Origin: Trileptium ribeirensis
Taxonomy: Eukaryota > Nematoda > Enoplea > Enoplida > Thoracostomopsidae
Assembly: GCA_030248225.1 (NCBI GenBank)
Contig: JASANE010000205.1
Span: 1-64,000, forward strand
DNA length: 64,000 bases
Direction of reading: 5' to 3'
In this document: positions 11,770 through 22,942 of the stretch, piece after piece
Position numbering within the stretch: position 1 is the first letter of the stretch
Layout: each line of letters starts with the position of its first letter
Position numbers and translations under genes: made by a program
Notes under the pieces: generated by a model
The model's database searches: none
Told to the model about the DNA's origin: nothing
Seen by the model: only the letters and a program-made list of their open reading frames with translations

Positions 11770-12671
11770 AATGATGGTCTGTATTTATGTTTTTCAATTG
11801 GATGAATGTGATGATTTTGCTACGTATGGTCCAGCACGAATATTTCACTCATTCTCAAGGGTTTTCAATGAGTTGTGTCGATGAACCCGGTTTCCAAATT
11901 GTAGTCTGTCTTCACTTGTTTGGTTATGTATTGCGTGTAAAACATCAAAGAATGGTCTATAATATATTTGGTTTTTTGGTACGATGAATACGACTAGTCG
12001 GTAGTGGAATTACATTTGTGAGCGGAGCTTGGGCTATGGCATTACGAATGTACTCAATTTTATGTTCTTGTAACTACATTGCATAGGGCTTTATCATTGG
12101 TAAAAATGTTATATTTGAATTCTTCGACCCAAAAAACCTATAATGGTTTGATCGAAACGATTCTATTTCAATAAATAAAACAAATATTGCAAAATTCTCT
12201 ATTTTAGCTGCATAAGCTTAACTAATTAGCTAATTACTAATTAACCACTCAAAATTTTTTAATCCCAAATATCAGGTGCACACTCTGACATGATAGGCTT
12301 TCAAACAAAAAATTTAAAATCGGTTCAGTGGTTCTTGAGATCCATGAAAGACGAACGGACATCGTCTTTTTTGCTCCCAGACAGAAAATAAAAACGCTTC
12401 GCCGAGTTCCGCTCAATAATTTGATTATGTCGAGTCCAGCGCTAATTCTTTCCCCTTCAGTGGTTGTCAATGAGTTTAGAGTCGATTAACCCTTCCAATT
12501 CCAGGTCATTTATAACGGAATATATAGGTTTGGGGTACATCCATTACGATGTTATGATATTATGGTCATCTGGAATCTAGCGTGATTGAACCATTTCTTT
12601 TAAGGGGTTTTCAGTGGCTTTAAAGTAGACGGTCAGCGAACCTGATTTACCGAAAAAAATTACCTTGTTAT
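11770..12671 (+). repeat. ~180-bp-unit repeat, interrupted by an inverted-repeat element
   Basis: Contains unit landmarks such as TCGATGAACCCGGTTTCCAA, GGTTATGTATTGCGTG, CATCAAAGAATGGTCTATAA and, after the insertion at 11994-12415, TTTGATTATGTCGAGTCCAG. The unit continues in register across the insertion, so the inserted element came later. Confidence 0.65.
11994..12415 (-). mobile_element. Short inverted-repeat element (GAGCGGAGC family), copy 1
   Basis: Near-identical in inverted orientation to 53676-54125. Ends carry TGAGCGGAGCTTGG and its counterpart CCGAGTTCCGCTCA. Homology to the other copy extends about 25 bp past the left terminal repeat (CGGTAGTGGAATTACATTTG). The inside holds a (CCGTCCGTTCG)-like block next to an 'ACCACTGAACCGATTTT' block. 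Non-coding. Confidence 0.75.
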
Positions 12672-13820
12672 CAGGGAGTAACCGGAATTCCGATTCTGGC
12701 GAAAATCGTGTTCCGGTTGCGGTTCCGGCAAAGGGCAAAAACCATACCGGAACTTGAATTCCGGTTTAAAAAGTTTGTTTGAAATTTTCCACGTTTTTGC
12801 TTCATCTGTGGTCCAAACATATGTAATATATATTATAAATGATCAAGCTCCAATACAACCAAGCAAAAGAAAAGATTAACTAAACAATTTGCCGTTTGAA
12901 ACTTAAGTAGGGCACATAATTTCAGAAGGAATTTTTCATAATAACCTGCAGGAGTTTGTTAACGAATCAAAGCCAGGTCGTTGCTTGTAGCAGCTATTTT
13001 ATACATCCAGAAGTCTGTGCGGTACGTTTCAATTAAACCGGTCCAATTCGGTAACAGAGTATGGCTAACGCAGAAGTACTTAGGTTATGCTTGGCTAACA
13101 TAAATTGCTTCAAGAACGCGCCAATGCGCTTGTAAACTTGGTATAAATCAGTATAAATTGAAGTAAACTAACGTTATCTGCAACGCAGCTAGAAACTGCT
13201 TTCTTGGCAAAGAACTGTATTTATTGAAACTGTGCCAGCAGCATCACAGTGTGTCTCATTTATAGCATTCTGATTAGAAAGTTATCATCATTATCATCTA
13301 ACTTACGGGCACTGTTTGTCCAACGCTAGCCTAAACAGTGTACCTGATCAGAAAATTACCTTCTATTCTTTTCTCTTAGAATCATATAAACCAATAATTT
13401 TAAGCTTCCTACAGAAGAACATGGTAACAAACGTATGTGTAGTAAAGGAAGGCGACTGGAGACAGGGCTAAAGTGTGTATTGTACGCTCCAAGCTTTGTA
13501 AGCATATTCGATTTGACGCAGTATACGCAATGGTGACAGTGGAAGGCATTTTTTGCTCTGGGTGTCCAAAAATCCACATATTTGATTGATAAATAAACAT
13601 TATTAGCTTCCTCAGTCTCTTTAAAGTTTCAGAAAGGCAATAATACCATCGCAAAACATTAAGTTTAATGTAAAAGTTATTTTTAATGCATTTTAAATCC
13701 ACTATACCGTCATTTCTTCCTTCATCTGTTTACTATATATAAATTTCGAAGACCAAGTTCCGGATCCGGTTTAAATGGACGGTTCCGGTTCCGGCGAATT
13801 TCGGTTCCGGTTATTCCCTG
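12672..13820 (-). mobile_element. hAT-like non-autonomous element, CCGGAA-rich ends, copy 2
   Basis: Inverted copy of 7222-8276. It starts CAGGGAGTAACCGGAATTCC and ends with GGTTCCGGTTATTCCCTG. Flanked by CTTGTTAT (12664-12671) and CTTGTCAT (13821-13828), a 7-of-8 match. An 8-bp target duplication with CAGGG ends is the hAT signature. No transposase inside. Confidence 0.85.
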
Positions 13821-14146
13821 CTTGTCATCATTTATATTGATATGGGTTGTTTTTTTCGCCTTCAGATAAGCTATTAGTATTATGCCACGCAGAATGGTTG
13901 AAGTTTAATTCAGATAAAACTAGCATTATAAAGCTACAGAGATACTACGGATTTTAGGGTGGTATATTCATCAAAACTCGAGTATTTTTGTGGTGACTAC
14001 ACCTACGGCGACAACATAAATGTTAAACCACGATTGGTTCGTTTCACCATCGCTTGAGATCTACTAGTGTGATTATACGTGTACCAATTAGTCGGATAAT
14101 TTAGACGACCACGCCAATATAGCTCATACATTGTAAACTATTTCAG

Positions 14147-14325
14147 TTGATGACATCGATATCGGAAACTTTGTGGATGTTGACTTTGCCGTACAGCAGC
14201 CGAATGTATCCCAATCCTCAAGCTCCGATGATCAAAAATATCTTATTGCTGCAAACGTCGTTTCGTATGTAGAATCTCAAGCGGACGCATGGGAAATACA
14301 AAACCAACCGTGTAGCTCTGACGCT
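14147..14325 (+). CDS. Zinc-finger gene, exon 2
   Basis: Follows a TTTCAG acceptor and ends in phase 0 at GCT|GTATGT (donor at 14326). It encodes about 60 residues: an acidic start (DDIDIGNFVDVDF), a serine run (SQSSSSDDQ), and ends QPCSSDA. No domain is recognised; it reads as a disordered linker or activation-type region. It joins exon 1 in phase 1 and exon 3 in phase 0. The frame stays open for 30 nt past the donor, so the donor choice rests on the consensus and the fit to exon 3. It is the least certain of the internal exons because nothing in it is a known domain. Confidence 0.65.
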
Positions 14326-14670
14326 GTATGTTATTCGATAGTGATAGCAAAATGAAATGTTATGCTATGACAATAACGTTTCAAAAATATATGTACCTAG
14401 CCAGTATAAAATACACTAACTAAATAGCAGGTGGTTATCACACATAACACATAATATACTGGGTGTCTGCGAATCAGGAAAACCTCCTTGGATATTCTTG
14501 AATTCGGCTATGGCTCTTTAAGCTGCTTGAATTTTATGTTCCGCCTCTTTGAATTTTGTGCCATATGCTAGCTCCTAAATAATTGTACTGAATGCCTTTA
14601 GTATCGCAGAAACATAAGGACTCACAGGGCATAGTTTCTTATCAACCTAATATAGCCACTCTTCTTTCAG

Positions 14671-15540
14671 GAAGCACAGGCTCCGTAAAAAACAGCAGCG
14701 CCTCCGCAAGAGTCTGTTGCTTCTACTTCCGTTCAGGCGTCACTAGGAAGCTTTCGGATTTCCAATGATGTAACTAGAGCCGAGAGACTTTGGTGTCTTA
14801 AGGAAGTAAGCAGTTTGTCAGATGTAGTGATGGTATTGGTTCCATATTTTCGGTCATGTTTCCCGATAGCGACATAGCCAAAAAGTTTTCGATTGGTCGC
14901 GACTAAATTGGAAACAGATTTGTGTTTGGATTGGCTCTCTATTTTCAAGACCGTCTTGTTTAGCAGGTGACACAGTGTGACTTTTTCGAAATTCTGTCCG
15001 ATGAGGCTTTAAACAGAATATCATAACTTGGGCAAACGGATATTGCTGTCCGTTACTGGGATGCCTAAACAAACTGGGCTCTCCAAATTGGGGGTAGGGG
15101 CCCCACTGGCATTTTCGGTTACAACTGGTTCAGAACAGGTGCCCCCCGGCTCATTGCCTTTTGGAATTTTTTTTGTTTCCAGTCGGTCCAAAGTACAAAA
15201 AAATGATAAAAATTTGTACTAAAATTCCGTTCTGAAGCCAAAAATTTCTCAAATTTTGTCAAAATTAGCTTCAAAATCCCTTTATCTCCATCAACCGCGT
15301 TTTCGCAGTGTTTCTGACACGAGTTTTAACCTTTTTTCTCTTGGCAAAATGCCCCCTGGCAAGATCGCGTGCCGCCCGGTTCGGAACCAGGGAGGCCCCT
15401 GGTTCATGCCCCCTGGCAAAATTTTCAGCGAATAGAGAGCCCACACAAATGCTGTTGTTACCCGATATTCTTTGTCAGCATTTGCAATAGAAACATAATG
15501 TCAACTATACGGTTGATGATGTGCTGTAGAAATATCTCCA
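14671..15540 (+). pseudogene. Decayed hAT-related transposase-like coding relic
   Basis: Frame 14671 onward reads, after an early stop, NDVTRAERLWCLKEVSS; a frameshift later gives PDSDIAKKFSIGRD, then FGLALYFQDRLV, DFFEILSDEALNR and, after another stop, TDIAVRYWDA. Beyond the nested element (from 15444) comes NAVVTRYSLSAFA. Order and wording match the N-terminal half of the hAT-derived, KIAA1586-like/BED-associated family (blocks 'VTRAEILWALK', 'FPDSEIAKKFSLG', 'GLAPYF', 'DFFxxSFDESLN', 'QMDxxVRFWD', 'VxTRYL'). At least two stops, one frameshift and one insertion make it dead. Family naming is from memory of motifs, not a search. Confidence 0.7.
15075..15443 (-). mobile_element. GGGCTCTCC inverted-repeat element, copy 1 (nested)
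   Basis: Ends TGGGCTCTCC and GAGAGCCCA. The body is that of the copy at 18820-19163 in reverse: CCCCC runs next to 'aaaattttgcc' words, CAGAACAGGTGCCCCCCGG and so on. It interrupts the transposase relic; flanks AACAAAC and CACAAAT resemble a degraded 7-bp target duplication. Non-coding. Confidence 0.8.
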
Positions 15541-15603
15541 AAATGCGGTTTAATTATCCTTGAATTTTGGCGTCATGGACCCGCGGACACCCTGCATAAT
15601 ATA

Positions 15604-17290
15604 CGTTTGGATTTTATCACTAGGCAACAGTGTGTCACATTGATGACCTGCTTATATTAATCGAAAATGTTTTACTTCCACGTTTATCGCTATTACTGTA
15701 TTATTTGTCGTATTCGCTCAGTAGCATAATGATTTATTGCACTAGTATCGCACAAGCGACGGTGAAGGGCCACACATTGCGTTTAGTCACCTATAACAAG
15801 TTTTGTATTTGATGTATATATATACTGTAATATCCCTTAAACCTTATAATACTGGGCTGATAGGACTTATAGAACACCATCATCGTACTCTGAGTGTCGC
15901 TAAATCTATAACAGGTATCTAAAGGCTCAGAAAACAGCGCCTAACCTAACAAATGACGACAGACTGAATTATTTCTATATATAAATTGGTTCGCTCACAG
16001 TCTACCTAAAACCGTTTGAATGTCCTTGAGAAGTTGTACAGTCTTGCATTCTAGATCACCGAACCATTACATTCAATGCCTATACAGACTGTTCTACATG
16101 CCGTGGAAGCAATATAGTAGTATCGCGCTAGCGAGGGTGAAACGGAGCGAACGTGATTACATTTCTGTGTTATTTTGTTTAATCACCTGTAATAGGCTGT
16201 GTGTTTGATGTATATATATGCCACCCTAAACATCTTAAACCCTGGATTCATTGAAAATCCTATAACCTCATCAACTCTAAACCCATAAAAACAACAGCTG
16301 TTACCGTGTCAAGTATTTGTGCTGCTCTCTAGATAACTAAAGCTGCGTATTCAGCCAGATGCGACCCTATATGGATTATTCTTGATAACCTGTACTCAAT
16401 ACGTGACAAATAACAATTCAAGACAGGTTATATTCTGGAAATCGAGTTCATTGACATTAAACCCATTGGAAAGGCGAGAAATATGCACGCTGGACTTCGG
16501 GCAACCAAATAATTGTGTTCAGCATACCGAAAAACGCCTATATAAACTATTATATATTTATGCCATTGACCAAACTACTGAAGATATACTATTTTCTGGA
16601 AATTGGGTTCATTGATCAAACCCATTGAAACCCGATGAAATGGCTTAAGACATAATATGCACGCTGGACTCAAAGTAACGAAATTATTGCATTCAGCCTT
16701 CAGAAATACCTATATATACTATTCTTGCGCCTTTTCGCAATATATGACACAAATACAGACACACTATATTTCGAAAATGGAAACTCTAGAAACCACATGA
16801 AAAATAATACAGTCCAGTTGAACTCCAGATAACAAAACCGCCGTAACCAGCGTTCTTGATAACGTAATAAGCACTCATTATAGGGTAAAAACAAGCAATG
16901 ACACGGCGAAATCTGAAAAATCATTATTTCTAGTCCCACAAAAATGTCGTAGTCAGCAAAGTTGCAGATCTCGATGAGCTGATTCTATAGGTCTCGATCT
17001 TTCGATGCGAAGCCTTTGTGGCGAGATATAGGCTGTGAAAAACTGGTAAAAAATTTGACAAAGAACCATTAAAACCTGTTTTTTTGCTGTTTTGACCCGG
17101 AAGATAGAATCGGAGCTTTTTTAGTTTATCTAAAGGAGCGTCGACACTTTTGCTATCGAAAATAGTCGAAATCCGTCCATCCAAAAATGAGTTACGAGTG
17201 ACAGCGATAGGCAATTTTTTACAACTTTCCCCCCTAGCGCCTTCAATTGAAACTCCGCTCGTTTCGCTTGCTTCGTTTTCGTTTCAATAA
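15604..17290 (-). repeat. ~180-bp-unit repeat family, reverse-oriented copy
   Basis: Reverse orientation: the tail GAGGGTGAAACGGAGCGAAC appears near 16133-16152 and the head blocks (TTTTGCTATCGAAAATAGTC, then GAAACTCCGCTCGTTTCG) near 17148-17265. In between, several units carry the reversed landmarks CTAGATAACTAAA/CCAGATAACAAAA and AAACCCATTGAAA. It is one of the longest copies. Confidence 0.7.
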
Positions 17291-18819
17291 CCAGTCAGCT
17301 TTGGCATCTTCAAAGCATCAAATAGTACCTGGGGCGATGACCTAGGGTTTCCCAGCAGTTTGGAACTGGAGCAACGGAGAATATTCCGGTGAGATTATAC
17401 TAGTTCATGTATGATCTTTCCAGCTTAACTAGGGACAGTAAAGTACTGTTTCCGTTAGAAAACAACAAAAATATGATCGTAATTCAACTCTGAGCTTTGC
17501 CAAACAATACTTACTTTTCGCGTAGTGAAATTTAGGACTGTCGGTTTATAGATCTTTTCCATTACAGTCCTGTTGGATGTCTCCCAAGTAGGTTAAGAAG
17601 AGGTTGCATAAAGTACTGTAACTGTCAGGAAACATCATATTTGTGGTATGTAACGATTCATTGCAATAATTTATGAATTTATTTATATAATAATTTTATC
17701 TAGAACGGTATAATTTTGTCTATTTTTACTTCTTCATAGAAAAATGTTGATTTTTAGCCAAAATGGCAAAAATTGGCATATTTGTGGCTGAACAGAGAAA
17801 AATTACTAAATTTACCTTGGAGAATGAGCTGGGGGCTGGGGGAACAAAAAATAATCTGGCTTCTCCGAATAGGTGGAAGGGGTCCAGGTATATCGACCTC
17901 GCGCAATTCATGCCCCTGGTAAATTATAGTGTCGCCCAATTTATGCCATCAGGTACTTTACTATTGGACTAAAAATTAGGGAATTTTTACCCGTGTTAAA
18001 GCACAACTGTTATCAGTCGTTAATTTACACATGAAATTTTGTGACAGTTACTGTTCTTTGTGCCCCCCCCAATTCAGTTGGAGCAATCGCATATGAATTT
18101 GGGGCATCCCCATGTATAATTTTTGGTATTTTGGACAACGTATAAACTTGATTCTCCAAAGTACCTACATTTTACCTGGGGACTTTGCGCTGTGCACCAC
18201 CACCACCTAATAGTATATATTTTCCACACATTGCCTGGAAAGAGCTTGATCCCTCCACCACCTCAACTTGGGGTCATGGGCCTTATAATAGCATTTTATC
18301 GTGTTTAATGCAGTTATAAAATGTTTACTAGTGTAGTGTTGCTTATTTATTATTTTCTTACTCAAAATGCGATCGTCTGCAAGCTGCGCTCCATGTAACA
18401 TAGGAGTTTATCATAAATACTCGAGATATAAACTTCCAGACCTTTTACGCCTCTGAGGCTAGGGGCAGAGACTCAGAAAAAACTGTGGTGGTATTTTAGA
18501 GGCAAGGAAGGGTGGCTCTTAAGGGCTACACTCGGACCCAACGAAACGTCAGCCCATTTCCACTATGAAAAGCCCGGACCTAGTAGTTTTGAATTTAGTT
18601 ATAACCTTTTTAATGGGACGATTATTTTTGATATCACATCTAAATAGCTGAGCCGCTGCCAGGCCGTTTATTCGCCGAAAAAATGTGGAAGGAAATTTCC
18701 ACGGGACCCTCATGTTCATTCTGGGATGGAAATCTGGAGTGGGGTGGGCGGAATTTCATTTTTTGCGCATGTTTTTTTGCATTCTTTGTTATTTGTAGTC
18801 ATTTTCGGTACTGGATTGC
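17291..18819. other. Intron 2 DNA with weak repeat traces
   Basis: No coding signal. Contains C-rich patches near 18063-18071 and 18196-18270. The latter resembles, inverted, sequence near 19250-19430, so another low-copy repeat may be present. Nothing else recognised. Confidence 0.4.
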
Positions 18820-19163
18820 TGGGCTCTCCATTCGCTGAAAATTTTGCCAGGGGGCGCCCAATTTTGCCAGAGGGGCATTTTTCCAAGAGAAAAACGATTA
18901 AAAATCATGTCAGAAACACTGCCAAAATTGTTTTGATGGAGAGAAAAGGCGAAATTTTTGGCTTCAGAACGGAATTTTAGTACAAATTTTGATCAAATTT
19001 TACGTACTTGGACTGATTGGAAACAAAAAAATTTGGAAGAGGCGGTGAACCGAGGGAGTTCAAAATTTTGCCAGGGGGCATGAAACGGGGGGCACCTGTT
19101 CTGAACCAGGGGGAACTGAAAAATGCGAGGGGGCACCTCACTCCCCCCAATTTGGAGAGCCCA
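18820..19163 (+). mobile_element. GGGCTCTCC inverted-repeat element, copy 2
   Basis: Starts TGGGCTCTCCATTCGCTG, ends CAATTTGGAGAGCCCA. Flanked by GGATTGC (18813-18819) and GGATTGT (19164-19170), a 6-of-7 target duplication. The body repeats AATTTTGCCAGGGGG-type words. Non-coding. Confidence 0.85.
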
Positions 19164-20339
19164 GGATTGTATGATTAGGAGTCGAAAAGGTTAAATCACA
19201 AGGTTATTAACAAGACTTTCTTATATTTATCTTTTATATATTCAGGATCAATATGAAACATGGGGGACTTCCTAGAGTGGAGTGAGGGTTGTGGTGGGGG
19301 ATTACCTACTCATAATGGAAAGACCAGATCACCCAAATCTTTTGGGATAGACCGAAAATTTTGGTAGGACATCAGAGAATACCTGGAAGGAGGCGATTCC
19401 CCCAGCGCAACTTGGGATCATAAAGCACCGAAGCTGTGAAAGAACATCACATAGTTTATCGAGTGACAATTTTAGCCCCACGTTGAAAAATTAAACATTT
19501 TTGATCAGACCAGGAAAAATTAGCATATTTTCTATTCCAATGTGGAAAATTTGGCAAATTTTTGCAGCTCAGAAAACTGCTATGAGGAACTGTGGATGCC
19601 AAAATTTACAGCGCACGACATAAGAAAACATTGGGCGGGTCGAACTACTTTGCCTTCCTCCTCCCCTAATTGGAAAAGCCAGTTTTATACGCGAGTCTAC
19701 GTCACTGCTACCGCATTTTATGACATTGATGGTTAAATTGTCATTAAATTGCCCTTTACGTTCGTGAGAGATGAAAATTCGTCTGGGTAAGATAAAAATT
19801 TTACCGAGGTTTCGTTGGGACCAAACTTTTAAAGCGTTCGCTCTTGTTGTTCGAACAGATCCCCGAGGTCGGGAACAGGCTAGCCCATTTTGGGAACATT
19901 TACTTTTTGTTACAACCGTAAATATACTGCATAAAATTGCATATGTTACATATATATACTGTATATTACTGGACTAAATACTGCACTATAAACGAAGAAT
20001 TACAAACTTCAAAACACTGTATATAGCTACCTCGAATCTCGCAAAAAATTTGAGTTGAGAAGATATCGTAATATTGTCGGAAAATTTTTCGCGTAAAAAT
20101 GTCAGGGGAGGGGGAGCGGAGCGAAAGTCCTGAGGATCGGCGCTGAGGTTAGGGTGTCAGCCGCATGTAAAAAAACTCAAATATTCGGGGAGATGCGGTC
20201 AATTAGGATCAGCGACTCTACATGAGTTTTCTGCCGATCCTGTCTCTCCATTTGAATGTTTTCTTTAAAATTAAATTACATTTTATCGCTACGAACTAAT
20301 TGCATTGTAGATGGGTAATCTTTTTAAGTAAATTTTTAG

Positions 20340-20413
20340 GATAATGCTCATGTTACCAAAGACGAGAAGATATGTCCGATATGTAACTATCATTATCCGG
20401 ATAAATACAAGCG
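20340..20413 (+). CDS. Zinc-finger gene, exon 3 (first half of finger 1)
   Basis: A 74-nt exon between a TTTTTAG acceptor and a CG|GTGAGT donor (20414). It encodes DNAHVTKDEKICPICNYHY and then PDKYK plus two bases of an arginine codon. It supplies the CPIC half of finger 1; exon 4 supplies the H and final C. The exon was found by looking for a missing CxxC half that would complete the finger begun in exon 4, and both phase and residue spacing fit. Confidence 0.75.
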
Positions 20414-20827
20414 GTGAGTTCAGCGTATAATATGTAGTTATGATTCATTGCAGTATTGTCAATTACGCAAAATATTAGATTGAAGTCTCTTTATTTCCGT
20501 CAACTCTCCTACCAACACCCTTGCTAAAAGTATTTCGTGTCATGCTGGACCCAATGCTACAAACAGATATGGTTGTTGAATATTGAATAGGACGTAAAAC
20601 GAGCGTAGCTAAGAATTTATAGTAGCCAGAGTGGTAAATTTCGACGGTGCCCGTTCTTCTGGCAGAGGACACACTCAAACGCCAACTTTTACTGGCCGTA
20701 TGACATTAACCGGAAGCTTAAAATCTCTTTGTGTTCCCATTAGTTAGACGCGAAAACAGATTTCAACTCCTTTGGGACGTAAAAGAGGGTGGAAGGGGCT
20801 CGTGTCGGATCAACAACGGGCCTGACA

Positions 20828-21199
20828 CAGGGCTCTCCATTCGCTAAAAATTTTGCCGGCGAGCATTTTGCCAAGAGAAAAACAGTTAAAAATCGTGTTA
20901 GAAACGCTGCGTCAATGTTTTTGACTCAGAGAAACAGCGATTTTAAAGCAAAATTTGCGAAATTTTGGACTCCGGGTCCGGGACCTGATTTTAGTACAAA
21001 TTTTGTGCTTTTAAGAGTGTTTTACCTAGTGGAAACGAAAGATTTGCGAAGAGGAGATGAACCGGGACGAGCCCTAAATTTTACCAAGTGGCTCGAACAG
21101 GGGGGCACTCGGGTTTTGCCAGGTGGTACGAACCGGGGGGCGCTTGGGTTTTACCAGAGGACACTTGAAAATGCCGAGCCTCTACTTTGGAGACCCCAG
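20828..21199 (+). mobile_element. GGGCTCTCC inverted-repeat element, copy 3
   Basis: Starts CAGGGCTCTCCATTCGCTAA, ends TTTGGAGACCCCAG. The order of internal blocks is the same as in copy 2 (CCAAGAGAAAAACAGTTAAA, GTACAAATTTTG, then GGGGGCACT and GGGGGGCGCTTGGG). A 150-residue open frame across it (20789-21241) is a by-product of the repeat. It sits between exons 3 and 4. Confidence 0.8.
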
Positions 21200-21249
21200 C
21201 GACAAAGCATATTCTTAGCTGTATCTCAGCAACCGGCGTAGATGTTTGG

Positions 21250-22180
21250 GCCAAATCAAGTTCATTTTATACAGAAATTAAGGTTCTACAAAACTCTAAA
21301 GCTTTTGCACAATAACCATTTGGTCCAAAATTTTGTGTGTCGCAATATTTATAGCTCATTTCCGGATGGACGGATATCGACAATCGGTTGTTCGATAGCA
21401 AAAGTGATAAAGATGTGCCCTTTACTTGAACGTTAACAGCTACGACCTCATCTGTCGGGCCACAATATAAAAACAGCTTGTAAGGGTTTTTTGCCAAACG
21501 TAGCCGGACGCGTGTTTGGCAGCTCATAGCTCATCGCATCGAAAAACGGAACATGCAGAATCAGCTTATGGAGATCTACAACTCTGTTGACCAAGAATAT
21601 TTTTGTAAGGCCGATTATGGTCCGTCGACCCTCTGCCCGAAATAGTAATTTGTCAAAATTCGACGTGTTATTGCTTGTCTTTACCTTATCATGAGAGCTT
21701 ATTATGTTATAAAGCACGTTTAATACGATGGTTCGGCTATCTTCGGTCTAACCTGAACATATTATACCTTTTCGTGGGGTTTCAATGGTATTACAGTCGA
21801 CGACCCCAATTTCCAAAATATTGTGCGTTTTCGTTTATGTGGTTATGTATTTCGTGCACGGTATTAAGAATGATATTGTATAGGTATTTCTGAAGACTGA
21901 ATACAAAGACTTGGTTATCTTGAGTCCAGCGTGCGCACTTCATGAGTTTTAAATGGGGTTAGGGTCAATGATCTCAATTTTAGAATATAGCCTATCTAAA
22001 GTTGTTTGGTTACGTATTGCGTACAGGTCTTCAAAAATTATCTATAATGGGTACGGTTCAAGAGGTTTTAGGGCGGTATGTACAGCAAACACAGCCTGTC
22101 CCAGGCGATTAAACAAAATGGTAACTTTAAACACGAAACCACGCTCGCTCCGTTTCACCCGCTTGTAAGATAGTAGTATA
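21250..22180 (+). repeat. ~180-bp-unit repeat family, forward copy
   Basis: The head near 21360-21560 carries the GTTCGATAGCAAAAGTGATA and GTTTGGCAGCTCATAGCTCA boxes. The units carry TTGGTTATCTTGAGTCCAG and GGTTACGTATTGCGTACAGG. The tail near 22137-22165 reads GAAACCACGCTCGCTCCG. Complete or nearly so. It lies in intron 3. Confidence 0.75.
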
Positions 22181-22857
22181 GATTTTCACTTAACGCGCGT
22201 GATTTTATGAAAACGTTTGTATAATTTAGGCTTTATGTATATTCGCCCATTGAGTGAAAACATATACATATTTGTCCAAAGTACCAAAATATATATTTGG
22301 CTTCTCCATGCAGCGAAAGTTATGTCAGGCGCAGGAACCGAAGGGTCCGGTGCCGGATTTTGTCGGGCTAGAACTCTAAAAATTATGAGAAATTAATGTT
22401 TTTAACGAAAGAATCAACATTGCCCATAAGAACTCTCAATTCAAATATATTTATCTAGTTTCTCCTATGTTGAGGGTGGATCGGTCTGGTGCGTTACTGA
22501 AACTAGGTTTTAACTTAAATGTCCGTGATTTAATTTAATTTTTAGCTCCAACCTGAAGTTTTAAAAAATGCAATTGTGTGTTCTGGGATGTTTTTAACCG
22601 GGGAAGCAAAACAATTGCCGTGGGGGGTGACAAAACCTTGCCAAGCGGCAAGAAGCGTGGGGCGTCATTTTGCTGGCTAGGGGAGCTAGAAAATTTGACA
22701 AATTCCAGGCAACCAAACCAGCGTCTCAATTCTGACAAAAAGTATGCATTTTAATATCAAGTCTTTGACCTACAAATTTCTGTTTGGTGGGGAACAAAAA
22801 TTTTTTACATCACAGGCTTAAAGTGTTAGCGTTAAGTACACTCACTTTATATTTTAG
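22181..22857. other. Intron 3 DNA with GC-rich repeat trace
   Basis: Two G/C-rich patches (22315-22360 and 22605-22690) contain CTTGCCAAGCGGCAAGAAGC-like words similar in flavour to the GGGCTCTCC family, but ends cannot be set. No gene. Confidence 0.35.
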
Positions 22858-22942
22858 GTACAATTTTAATCGTCACGTCCAGTCATGTCGCAAAAAGGCA
22901 CTGAAACGTAAAACGGATTACATATGTTCTGTTTGTAGCAAA
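22858..22942 (+). CDS. Zinc-finger gene, exon 4 (end of finger 1, start of finger 2)
   Basis: An 85-nt exon after ATTTTAG, ending at AAA|GTAAGT (22943). It completes finger 1 with YNFNRHVQSC, making it a C2HC-type finger (final ligand Cys rather than His). A basic linker (RKKALKRKTD) follows, then YICSVCSK, the CxxC half of finger 2. The basic linker could act in DNA contact or nuclear import (inference). Phase 2 in, phase 0 out. Confidence 0.8.

Larger units (their letters stand above)
14459..15594 (+). mobile_element. hAT-like element with a broken coding relic, flanked by 9-bp repeats
   Basis: The left end is CTGGGTGTCTGCG, the right end the inverted CGCGGACACCCTG. CATAATATA flanks it directly at 14450-14458 and 15595-15603. 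Subterminal CTTGAATTT words repeat. The interior has a decayed protein relic (see the pseudogene entry) split by a second element at 15075-15443. It sits in intron 2 of the zinc-finger gene, 133 bp after exon 2. The whole is shorter than an autonomous copy would be, so much of the coding part is deleted. Confidence 0.8.

Noticed and set aside
20789..21241. A 150-residue + strand open frame
   Set aside because: It runs across the GGGCTCTCC inverted-repeat element, whose other two copies do not keep the frame. It is repeat-derived.
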